Positions 26,777-33,771 of a stretch of 64,000 nt of DNA are shown one piece after another; positions within the stretch are counted from its first letter, which is position 1; every line of letters starts with the position of its first letter. The position numbers and the translations under genes are program-made. This DNA comes from Natronobacterium haloterrestre (GTDB lineage Archaea; Halobacteriota; Halobacteria; Halobacteriales; Natrialbaceae), in NCBI RefSeq assembly GCF_900112205.1, contig NZ_FOKW01000003.1, positions 372,001 to 436,000 of the forward strand, read 5' to 3'. The notes beneath the pieces are model-generated. The model did no database searches. It saw nothing but the letters and a program-made list of their open reading frames with translations, and was not told where the DNA came from.

Positions 26777-27091
26777 CTACGGACCGGTCGCCCCGATCGG
26801 CTCCGGCGCGCCGCCGTAGAAGACGATACCGATGATGACGGTCAGGAAGAACATACTGATCCACATCCCCGAGGTCAGGCCAACGAGGTAGGTGACGCCG
26901 AGCAGTCCCGTCTTCGTGTTCCGCGGCGTACCGACGAACCACGCGATCACCATGACGTAGATCGGTACGAGGATCACTGCGAAAATCAGCCAGGTCCCCG
27001 TGTTCGGGAACCCGGTCAACCCCTGGGTCCCCTCGTAGCCGTGGTACAGCACCGTCGCGGTCACGGCTCTCGCGGCAGCGAGGGAAAGCAT
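26777..27091 (-). CDS. Small membrane protein, paralogue B of the redox complex
   Basis: A 104-residue protein with about two or three membrane segments (TWLIFAVILVPIYVMVIAWFVG, then a C-terminal hydrophobic part with MWISMFFLTVIIGIVFYGG). It is an evident paralogue of the protein at 27272: LYHGYEGTQGLTGFPNTGTWLIFAVILVP and the end YGGAPEPIGATGP are shared nearly residue for residue. It is last in the Fe-S/NrfD operon after a 180-base gap. The conserved PEPIGATGP tail suggests a contact site. Probable accessory subunit of the quinone-linked complex; no named family recognised. Confidence 0.82.
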   Translation of the reverse strand: MLSLAAARAVTATVLYHGYEGTQGLTGFPNTGTWLIFAVILVPIYVMVIAWFVGTPRNTKTGLLGVTYLVGLTSGMWISMFFLTVIIGIVFYGGAPEPIGATGP

Positions 27092-27271
27092 AGCCCGAGT
27101 ACCACGTCTTCCGTGGTTTCGCTACCGCCTGCACGTGCAAGGGGTTGGGATCGGGAGCAGAAAAGACGGGCAGGTGGCCGTCCCGAAGCGTTCGATACTC
27201 GAGTCCGGTAGCTACGGGAAGACGAAAATCGAAAGAGAAAACGAAAGCGACCGCGACAGCGACGCCGCCCG

Positions 27272-27601
27272 TTACGGGCCGGTCGCGCCGATCGGTTCGG
27301 GCATTCCGCCGTAGAAGACGATGCCGATGATCATGGTCAGGAAGAACATCCCGACCCACATCGACGTCGTCAGGCCGACGAGATACGAGACGCCGAGCAG
27401 TCCCGACTTGGTGTCCCGCGGTTCACCGACGAACCACGCGATCACCATGATGTAGACCGGCACCAGGATCACCGCGAAGATCAGCCAGGTACCGATGTTC
27501 GGGAAGCCGGTCAGGCCCTCGGTCCCGTCGTACCCGTGATACAGCAGTTCCGGGGACAGGAACGCAAGCGTTGCGGCGATGGACGTGAGGGTTGGACTCA
27601 T
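27272..27601 (-). CDS. Small membrane protein, paralogue A of the redox complex
   Basis: A 109-residue membrane protein with the same layout as paralogue B: an N-terminal hydrophobic stretch, LLYHGYDGTEGLTGFPNIG, a membrane segment, a short charged loop (GEPRDTKSGLLG), another membrane segment and the tail GGMPEPIGATGP. Its ATG overlaps the NrfD stop (ATGA), so it is made together with the complex. Likely a structural subunit of the Fe-S/NrfD assembly. Family unknown to me. Confidence 0.85.
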   Translation of the reverse strand: MSPTLTSIAATLAFLSPELLYHGYDGTEGLTGFPNIGTWLIFAVILVPVYIMVIAWFVGEPRDTKSGLLGVSYLVGLTTSMWVGMFFLTMIIGIVFYGGMPEPIGATGP

Positions 27602-28965
27602 GCTTTCACCTCCTTCTCTGCGGCGGTTTCACCGTGTTCCTCGTGTTCGTGGCCGTGGTCGCCACGAAGGTGTTCGATCGCGTGAAGTTCGACGACCGGA
27701 ACGACCTTCGAGACCGACAGGAAGATCAGCACTACCATGCCGATCGTGCCGGCAAGCGAGAGCCACTCGATGGCACTCGGGAAGTACTCCCCGGGCGTCG
27801 CGGCGTAGATCTCGAATTCCGGGTGCATGAACCCTTCGACGACGAACAGCAGCTTCTCGAGGAAGGTCGCGGTCAGCACGACGATCCCCGAGAGGATCGC
27901 TCGAGCCTTCGTGAACAGCGACGGGCGGATCGTCTGTGCGAAGATGTACGCGAGGGTCGCGAACACGAGGCCCATCGAGAGCAGGTAGATCGGGTGGTCG
28001 AGAGTGGCACCCTGTGCGGTGCTCGTCGAGAGCGGCGCCTTGAACAGCCCGGTGACGTTCTGCTGGAGCTGGAGCCAGAGGAACAGCAGGCAGAAGAACC
28101 CGAGCCACAGCAGCAGGCCGCGGAAGACGTCGTCGGTCATGATGTGTTCCCAGTCGTACGCACGACGGAAGGCGTAGGCGACGAGGATCACGCCGCTGAT
28201 CGCCGAGGTCAGTGCGATGGTGAGGAACTGCGGCCCCTGGACGGCGCCGAACCAGGCGGGCATGCCCGGTAGCACGGCGAACAGCCACGGAATGACGCCA
28301 CCGTGGAGCAGGAGCGGGGCCATGATGATGATCGCCAGGGCGAGCCACCAGACCATCCGTTCGATGACCCGATCCTCCTCTTTGGTGTAGCCGATCGTCA
28401 TGATCTTGTAGACCGGCTCGAAGAGGTCCGGCAGCTGGTCACGCAGTCGCGTGATGTCGTACCGGAGCGTCAGGGCGAGATAGGTGGCGGTCAGGACGAA
28501 GTAGGCGGTAATGACCGTCACGTCCCACACCAGCGGCGAGTTGTTGACCGTGATGTGGTAGTGGCCAAGGACGCTGGTGACCATCCGGTCGGGGCGACCC
28601 ATGTGGACCAGGATGTAGAACCCAGCGGCGGAGAGGCCGGCGATCGTCAGCAGTTCGGCGAGGCGGGCGACCGGCATGTAGCGGTCCATGCCGAGCAGAC
28701 GCACAGCGGCCGAGAGGATGATCCCGCCGTGTGCGATACCGACCCACCAGATGAACGCGCCGATGTACAGGCCCCAGGTGACGCCGCCACCGGAGCCCCA
28801 GTCGCCGAGGCCCGTGACGACCAGGCCCTTCTGGAGCTGGTAGGCCCAGGCGACGAGGAACGCGCCGAAGGCCAGTGCACACACGCCGAACAGCGCGATA
28901 TACTTCTTCGTGAACGTGTTGATCGGTCGAAGGATGTCGGCCTCGGAGGGAGTCTTCGTGCTCAC
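27598..28965 (-). CDS. NrfD/PsrC-type quinone-interacting membrane subunit
   Basis: A 455-residue polytopic protein with about ten membrane helices. NrfD/ActC-family features: GLYIGAFIWWVGIAHGGIILSA in the first half, LVWDVTVITAYFV, LHGGVIPWLFA, and near the end YFPSAIEWLSLAGTIGM followed by KVVPVVE. The subunit holds the quinol site and hands electrons to the Fe-S subunit or takes them from it. I choose the GTG at 28965, which overlaps the Fe-S gene stop by four bases as elsewhere in the operon; another GTG at 28974 is possible. The tail is His/Glu-rich (DHGHEHEEHGE). No molybdopterin catalytic subunit is adjacent. Confidence 0.9.
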   Translation of the reverse strand: MSTKTPSEADILRPINTFTKKYIALFGVCALAFGAFLVAWAYQLQKGLVVTGLGDWGSGGGVTWGLYIGAFIWWVGIAHGGIILSAAVRLLGMDRYMPVARLAELLTIAGLSAAGFYILVHMGRPDRMVTSVLGHYHITVNNSPLVWDVTVITAYFVLTATYLALTLRYDITRLRDQLPDLFEPVYKIMTIGYTKEEDRVIERMVWWLALAIIIMAPLLLHGGVIPWLFAVLPGMPAWFGAVQGPQFLTIALTSAISGVILVAYAFRRAYDWEHIMTDDVFRGLLLWLGFFCLLFLWLQLQQNVTGLFKAPLSTSTAQGATLDHPIYLLSMGLVFATLAYIFAQTIRPSLFTKARAILSGIVVLTATFLEKLLFVVEGFMHPEFEIYAATPGEYFPSAIEWLSLAGTIGMVVLIFLSVSKVVPVVELHAIEHLRGDHGHEHEEHGETAAEKEVKA

Positions 28966-30644
28966 AGCGACCACCCCGTGTCACCGACGGTTTCCTCGTC
29001 GAGCACTTCCTTGCGGTTGTCGACGAGGTCGATCGTTTCGCCGTTGACCGCTTCGTAGCTGAGCTGCTCGTACTCGAGGCTCGTCGCTCCGGTCGGTTCG
29101 GTCTGCTCGGCATGCGGGCCGGGCTCCTGACCGAGGTAGACGATGTTCGGGTTGGTGCCCATGTCCTCGAGCAGTCGGAAGTTCGACTCGGGCGAGCCGG
29201 TGAACGCTTCCAGACGCTGCTGGGCGTCCTCGACGCTCGGTCCGTCGAACTCCTCGTCCTCGTCGGTCTCGTCGGCGAGGTCGAGTTCGACGAGCACGTC
29301 TTCGCTGTCGAGGTCGAGTCCGTGGTCGGCGAGCGCGTCGAGCGCTTCCTGGAACTCGCGTTCGTATCCGGCGAGTTTGCCGTCGCCGGTGCCGAGTTCG
29401 CCGGTGATCTCGACGGCCTTCATTAGTGCGAGCGTGTCCTCGTCGAGGTCGGTCGCCTCGAGAACCGACTCGAGGTCGTCGTCGGCACCGTCGAGCGACT
29501 CCTCGAGCGCGTCGGCCGACGGCGGCGAGATACGCTCGAGCGTCCGACCCCGGCTCGGGTTCGCGGCGTACTTCTTGGGGTCGCTTTCCTCGTCGCTCAT
29601 GTTACCGAACTGGATCGCACCGGGCGGGCAGGCCTGCTGGCAGGCCGTAGTGCCGACGTATTCCTCGCCCATGTGACCGTCCTGTCGGCTGGGACACATC
29701 GTACACTTGCTCATGACGCCACGCGGGGCGCGGCTGTCGACCCAGCGACCGCGGTCGTCGGTCATGTGATCGCCCTGACCGAGTTCCTCGTGGTGCTCCG
29801 CGATGTCCTCGGTCGAGACGTCGGGTTCGTCCCACTGGAAGTAGTTGACGCCGTACGGACAGGCAACCTGACAGTATCGGCAGCCGATACAGACGTCGTA
29901 GTCGGTCAGGACGAGGCCGTCCTTGTCGCGGGTGTGGCGGGCAGTCGTCGGACAGACCTTCTCACACGGCGCGTCAGTACAGTGCTGACACGGCCGGATG
30001 AGGCGGTTCGGGCTCGGTCCGCTCGTGCGGGCGAGCGAGGAATTCGTGTTCGCAGACTCACCCGGGTCCTCGAACTCGAGGACGTACATCCAGTTGACCC
30101 CGCTGTCGAGCTGGTTCTCCGTCGCACAGGCAGTAACACAGGAGAGGCAACCGTCACAGCGCTCGAGGTCGAGGGCCATCCCCCACTGGGTGCGGTCGTG
30201 CTCGTAGGGGTCTTCTTCCTCTTCAGCGGCGGCGGCGACGTCGGGTTCCGGGTCGGGCTCGTTCCCGTTCTCGACCGTGCCCCACGCGCCGAGGCCGACG
30301 GCGGCCGCGCCAGCGCCCATCTTCTTCATGGCTTCGCGGCGGCCCTCCTCCCCGTCGCCCTCGAACTTCGAGAGCATGCGGGAGGCGGCCCCTTTCGCTT
30401 CTTCCTGGGCCGCTTCGAACGCCTCCGCAGTCGGGCGGTTGTCCTCGCCGAACTCCTCCATCACGTCTTCGTGATACTTCTCGTGGAATTCGGCTTCCGA
30501 CAACTCGCCTTTCGTGACGCGGAACGCGTCCTGGGCCATCTCCATACCGAGTTCCGTATCGTACTCGGTATCGTCGAGCATCGTCTCGAGTTCGTTTTCC
30601 CACTCGTTTCCGAGCGGGTGGAATGATTCGTCGTCCGTACTCAT
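28962..30644 (-). CDS. Four-cluster iron-sulfur electron-transfer subunit
   Basis: A 560-residue protein of the DMSO/tetrathionate/ActB ferredoxin-subunit class. Four Cys groups would hold four [4Fe-4S] clusters: CDGCLSCVTAC, CQHCTDAPCEKVCP, CIGCRYCQVACP and CTMC followed by CQQACP. The first 100 residues form a separate acidic domain, after which a twin-arginine-like segment (Arg102-Arg103, then GAGAAAVGLGAWG) occurs internally, not at the N-terminus. A long acidic C-terminal domain (about 370-560) follows the ferredoxin core. First gene of the operon; partner is NrfD at 27598. A 12-bp repeat shared with the nirK promoters lies 150 bases upstream. Confidence 0.9.
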   Translation of the reverse strand: MSTDDESFHPLGNEWENELETMLDDTEYDTELGMEMAQDAFRVTKGELSEAEFHEKYHEDVMEEFGEDNRPTAEAFEAAQEEAKGAASRMLSKFEGDGEEGRREAMKKMGAGAAAVGLGAWGTVENGNEPDPEPDVAAAAEEEEDPYEHDRTQWGMALDLERCDGCLSCVTACATENQLDSGVNWMYVLEFEDPGESANTNSSLARTSGPSPNRLIRPCQHCTDAPCEKVCPTTARHTRDKDGLVLTDYDVCIGCRYCQVACPYGVNYFQWDEPDVSTEDIAEHHEELGQGDHMTDDRGRWVDSRAPRGVMSKCTMCPSRQDGHMGEEYVGTTACQQACPPGAIQFGNMSDEESDPKKYAANPSRGRTLERISPPSADALEESLDGADDDLESVLEATDLDEDTLALMKAVEITGELGTGDGKLAGYEREFQEALDALADHGLDLDSEDVLVELDLADETDEDEEFDGPSVEDAQQRLEAFTGSPESNFRLLEDMGTNPNIVYLGQEPGPHAEQTEPTGATSLEYEQLSYEAVNGETIDLVDNRKEVLDEETVGDTGWSL

Positions 30645-31004
30645 CAGATCAGAACACCTCTGTACACGGCGTTTTCGTAGCGCAGTAACTCGCCGGTACC
30701 CACTTTAATATGTTCATCTGTGTCCCCTAGCCCGGATTCACAACCATATGCGGATGAAGTATAGAGCCGATTTCCAGCCGGTGAGAATCGGCACGAACAT
30801 ATTCGCATGTATATCAACTGGAGGAGCCAAAACCAGTTTCGTTTCGTGTTGGATGACACCACATCTCGTTACGAAGCTACGTCGCAAATTCCTCGCAAAC
30901 ACGAAGAAACGTCGTCTTACGACGGGTGGGGGCTGCCCGAGCAGTCGGGTCTACATCGACGGTGCAAACTGGAACGGCCCCTCGACTCCGACGACCTGCG
31001 AGTA
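30645..31004. other. Regulatory intergenic region of the Fe-S/NrfD operon
   Basis: 360 bases between the regulator stop (31005) and the Fe-S gene start (30644), both minus strand. It has lower GC than its surroundings between 30700 and 30850. It contains an A/T element CATATTAAAG (minus strand, 30703-30712) about 60-68 bases before the ATG, which I take as TATA, an imperfect copy of the shared repeat over it (30705-30716, 9 of 12 matches), and a perfect copy at 30794-30805. Open frames in it are not gene-like. Confidence 0.6.
30794..30805. promoter_or_regulatory. Shared 12-bp repeat, copy 1 (Fe-S operon)
   Basis: CGAACATATTCG, 150-161 bases upstream of the Fe-S subunit start. The same 12 bases occur at 35560, and in reverse complement at 31721. 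Half-sites are CGAAY and RTTCG separated by two bases. Confidence 0.7.
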
Positions 31005-31682
31005 TCAGCTCACTGCCAGTTGCTCCTCGAGGGACTCTTCGCCGTCGTCGAGGGCGGGCAGGTCCTCGACGAACCGTTTGATAATCGCCTCCTCGGCGCG
31101 GTGGAGGGTCTCGCTACAGGTCGACTTCGCGATGTCGAGGTGTTCGGCCAGTTCGGTCAGGGAACACTCGCGGGGCGTGTCGTAGTACCCCCGTTTCACG
31201 GCAGCGGCGACGACTTCGAGTTGGCGTTCCGAGAGTAGCTGACTCTCGTGGAGGCGCTCGCGAACGTTCTCGATGCGGTACTGGAGACCGAAGTGCTCGA
31301 GTTGCTCGGCCAGTTCCGCCAACCGGTCACGAGAGCCGGTGACCTCGATCGTCGCCTCGCCGTCCTGGATCTCGACGGGGAGTTCGATCGGCATCCCCGA
31401 CTCCTGGGACGAGAACATCAACAGCGGAGCCGTCGTCTCGAAGTGGATCGTCGCCTCGTTCTCGCTCCACTGGGCGAGGGTTAGCTCCGTGATCTGGGAG
31501 TGGTCGTTCATGGCGTCGACCACGTCGGGGACCTCCGGTCCCGTTACCCGAACGAGTGCGAACCCGCTGTCGGTGCCGGGGACCGCTGCGAGGACGCGGA
31601 ACGTCGCCGCCGGAAACTCGGTCGAAATCTGTTCGATCCAGACCTGCTCGGGCAGCGTGATAGTGAGCGTCGCTTGGGCCAT
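31005..31682 (-). CDS. HTH-10 (Bat/DmsR/NarO-type) transcriptional regulator
   Basis: A 225-residue regulator with an N-terminal sensory-like region (1-150, two beta-rich halves) and a C-terminal HTH-10 domain: LLSERQLEVVAAAVKRGYYDTPRECSLTELAEHLDIAKSTCSETLHRAEEAI. This is the architecture of DmsR and NarO, haloarchaeal activators of anaerobic respiration. The Cys-rich N-terminal motif described for NarO is absent: the only two Cys are in the HTH. It lies at the centre of the nitrite island, with a shared 12-bp repeat 39-50 bases before its ATG, so it may control itself and the neighbours. That it binds the repeat is inference. Confidence 0.88.
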   Translation of the reverse strand: MAQATLTITLPEQVWIEQISTEFPAATFRVLAAVPGTDSGFALVRVTGPEVPDVVDAMNDHSQITELTLAQWSENEATIHFETTAPLLMFSSQESGMPIELPVEIQDGEATIEVTGSRDRLAELAEQLEHFGLQYRIENVRERLHESQLLSERQLEVVAAAVKRGYYDTPRECSLTELAEHLDIAKSTCSETLHRAEEAIIKRFVEDLPALDDGEESLEEQLAVS

Positions 31683-31720
31683 ACGGATACCTTCTAAACG
31701 TGGCCATATACCCGTGGCGA

Positions 31721-31732
31721 CGAATATGTTCG
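31721..31732. promoter_or_regulatory. Shared 12-bp repeat, copy 2 (divergent promoter)
   Basis: CGAATATGTTCG, the exact reverse complement of copies 1 and 5. It lies between the HTH-10 regulator (start 31682) and the first DUF2249 gene (start 31818), so a single site could serve both. Confidence 0.7.
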
Positions 31733-31817
31733 GCGTAATTCCTACAGCGTGGGAACTCCGATGGCGCGAACACGTTCGAGTAAATATCCAATCCCGAGCA
31801 GACCGAAGTCCGGGGCG

Positions 31818-32045
31818 ATGCCCACGAAATCAGTCGACCGGACGATCGACGTGCGCGAGATCGACGGCCCGCCGTTCGACGACATCATGTCTGCTGTTGG
31901 CTCCCTCGAGGACGGTGAACGCCTGGAGTTGCTCGCTCCGTTCGAGCCGGAACCCCTCTACGAAGTACTCGATTCGCGCGGCTACACGCACGAGAGCGAC
32001 CGGCGAGATGAGGACCTCTGGCGAGTCCTCATCGAGCCCGCGTGA
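31818..32045 (+). CDS. DUF2249 protein 1
   Basis: A 75-residue protein of the DUF2249 family. TIDVREIDGPPFDDIMSAVGSLEDGERLELLAPFEPEPLYEVLDSRGY is the typical core: an initial D-[VA]-R strand, a helix, then a strand ending in a proline loop. The fold resembles TusA-like small proteins; function is not established, though members cluster with denitrification and hemerythrin genes. The ATG at 31818 gives the family-like start; 23 codons upstream are basic. It is the first of three DUF2249 genes in one direction. Confidence 0.82.
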   Translation: MPTKSVDRTIDVREIDGPPFDDIMSAVGSLEDGERLELLAPFEPEPLYEVLDSRGYTHESDRRDEDLWRVLIEPA

Positions 32046-32051
32046 ATATCC

Positions 32052-32063
32052 CGAACGGGTTCG
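32052..32063. promoter_or_regulatory. Shared 12-bp repeat, copy 3 (DUF2249 gene 2)
   Basis: CGAACGGGTTCG, flanked by C and G to give arms of six (CCGAAC and GTTCGG). It is 41-52 bases before the ATG at 32104, inside a 58-base intergenic gap. The same 12 bases recur at 33683. Confidence 0.65.
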
Positions 32064-32103
32064 GCCAAAGGCAAAGGACGCTTCGAGACCCACCAGCATT
32101 CGC

Positions 32104-32337
32104 ATGACGCGACTCGACGTCAGGGACATCCCGCCGGTGAACCGCCACCCCACAATCCACGAGGAATTCCAGGACCTTGAGCCGGGTGAGACGCTGACGA
32201 TCGTCAACGATCACGAACCAAAACCGCTGTTCTACGAGTTCCAGGCGGAAGTCGAGAGCTTCGACGCCGACGGCTACGAGGTCGAACGCGTCGACACAGA
32301 CGAGTTCGTCGCCAAGTTCCCCAAGCAAGAGGCCTAA
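32104..32337 (+). CDS. DUF2249 protein 2
   Basis: A 77-residue DUF2249 protein: RLDVRDIPPVNRHPTIHEEFQDLEPGETLTIVNDHEPKPLFYEF, then a C-terminal strand pair. Compared with protein 1 it has the fuller NDHEPKPL loop that is common in the family. ATG at 32104, preceded by its own copy of the shared repeat, so it can be transcribed separately from gene 1. Role unknown; association with the nitrite island is positional and by the shared site. Confidence 0.85.
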   Translation: MTRLDVRDIPPVNRHPTIHEEFQDLEPGETLTIVNDHEPKPLFYEFQAEVESFDADGYEVERVDTDEFVAKFPKQEA

Positions 32338-32447
32338 CGACCGCTTCGTCCGCCCTTTCCATCGCTTCTCTTTCCGCACGGACCGCGAATTCGGACCCTA
32401 ACATGTACGGCACGGGAGCTACGCCCGTCGGACGCGTCAGTACGCGT

Positions 32448-32717
32448 ATGCAGTCGTACGCTTCCGTCGTCGACCGTACCGACGCGCCCGGCGACAGCCC
32501 GCGCGAGGTCATCGACGTCCGATCGCTGGGTCCGCCGGAGCCGCTCAAGAACACCCTCGAGACACTCGTGGACCTCGACGACGGGACCGTGCTGGTCCAG
32601 CGAAACGACCGCGTCCCGCAGTTCCTCTTCCCGAAACTCGAGGATCGAGGCTACGCTCACGAGACCGTCGAACTCGAGGACGAGGTGGTGACCGTCATCT
32701 GGGATCCAGACGCCTAG
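32448..32717 (+). CDS. DUF2249 protein 3
   Basis: An 89-residue protein with the DUF2249 pattern: REVIDVRSLGPPEPLKNTLETLVDLDDGTVLVQRNDRVPQFLFPKLEDRGY. An Asn-Asp-Arg-Val-Pro loop replaces the NDHEPKP loop of protein 2. I choose the ATG at 32448; an in-frame ATG at 32403 would add 15 residues. It ends two bases before the stop of the convergent hydrolase gene. The three copies share little beyond the family pattern, so they are old paralogues, not recent duplicates. Confidence 0.78.
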   Translation: MQSYASVVDRTDAPGDSPREVIDVRSLGPPEPLKNTLETLVDLDDGTVLVQRNDRVPQFLFPKLEDRGYAHETVELEDEVVTVIWDPDA

Positions 32718-32718
32718 C

Positions 32719-33621
32719 TCAGCCGGACAGGTGGTCGACCAGCAGGTCGGTGAACCGCCCGGCCGCCTCGTGTTGGATCCAGTGGCTCGTTTCGGGGAAC
32801 AACTCGAGGCGGCCGTCCCGACAGAACTCGTAGCTGTCGACCGCGAGCGACGGGACGAGCGCCCGGTCGGCTTCTCCCCAGGCAACGAGTGTCGGGACGT
32901 CGACGTGTCCGCGCGACATCGCCGCCGGATACCGGCCGCTGGCACGGTACCAGTTCAGCATTCCGGTGAGCGCGCCGTCGTGACGCCACGCCCGGCGATA
33001 GCGCTCGAGGTCGACGTCCGAGAACGTTCCCGGCGCGGCGCTCTCCCGCAGGCCCCGCTCGAGGACCCGGAACTCGTCGTATCGACAGAGCCGTTCGGGT
33101 AGCCACGGCAGTTGGAAGACGTAAGCGTACCCGCTCCGCCACATCTGTTCCGGGTTCGACAGCCACTGTCGCAGGTACGCAGTCGGATGGGGCGCGTTGG
33201 CGACGACGAGTCGGTCGACGACGTCGGGACGGCGGAGGCCGAGCTCCCAGGCGACCATCCCTCCCCAGTCGTGTCCGACGACGTGGGCGACGTCTTCCCC
33301 CTCGCTTTCGATCAGTTCGACGATGTCCTGCGAGAGTGTCGACCGGCGATACGCGCGTACGTGTAATGGTTTATCGCTGCGGTTGTAACCCCGCTGGTCC
33401 GGCACCAGAACGCGGTAGCCGGCCCGGACGAGCGGTTCGATCTGATCCCGCCACCCGTACCAGAACTCCGGGAACCCGTGTAACAGCACCACCAGTGGGT
33501 CGTCCGGGTCGCCGGCGACCACCGCGTGCAGCCGAACGCCGTTGACCGTTCGAACGACTGATTCGGCCTCGCTCGAGGGTAGCGGTGCCGATATCGACGG
33601 TTCTGGAGGCCGCGTTACCAT
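32719..33621 (-). CDS. Alpha/beta hydrolase, epoxide hydrolase-like
   Basis: A 300-residue soluble hydrolase. The oxyanion-hole motif LLHGFPEFWYGWR (about 47-60) and the nucleophile motif VGHDWGG, with Asp in the nucleophile position, mark the epoxide hydrolase/haloalkane dehalogenase branch. The catalytic His is in ETSHWIQHE near the end, and a helical cap domain lies between. ATG at 33621. It is the only gene in this stretch on the minus strand and interrupts the nitrite island, with the nirK operator between it and nirK copy 1. A role in nitrite respiration is not suggested. Confidence 0.87.
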   Translation of the reverse strand: MVTRPPEPSISAPLPSSEAESVVRTVNGVRLHAVVAGDPDDPLVVLLHGFPEFWYGWRDQIEPLVRAGYRVLVPDQRGYNRSDKPLHVRAYRRSTLSQDIVELIESEGEDVAHVVGHDWGGMVAWELGLRRPDVVDRLVVANAPHPTAYLRQWLSNPEQMWRSGYAYVFQLPWLPERLCRYDEFRVLERGLRESAAPGTFSDVDLERYRRAWRHDGALTGMLNWYRASGRYPAAMSRGHVDVPTLVAWGEADRALVPSLAVDSYEFCRDGRLELFPETSHWIQHEAAGRFTDLLVDHLSG

Positions 33622-33682
33622 GGAATTACTACGACGGATCGGCATTTCAATCCCAGTTTCTGGGAATACCGTGCGATTTCGT

Positions 33683-33694
33683 CGAACGGGTTCG
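33683..33694. promoter_or_regulatory. Shared 12-bp repeat, copy 4 (nirK copy 1)
   Basis: CGAACGGGTTCG, with its last base 78 bases before the nirK copy 1 ATG. The nirK copy 2 site has exactly the same distance. Downstream, both promoters keep GTAGAAT, CGAGA and the GAGGAG ribosome-binding site in register. Confidence 0.75.
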
Positions 33695-33771
33695 GTTGCG
33701 TTCCATGGTCCGTAGAATCGTCGAGACCGATGTATGTACCTCCCCCCAATCGGCAAATGAGGAGAAGACCA

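Noticed and set aside
30748-31238. Overlapping plus-strand frames upstream of the Fe-S gene
   Set aside because: Composition is not gene-like, they run into the antisense of the HTH-10 regulator, and the stretch holds promoter elements.
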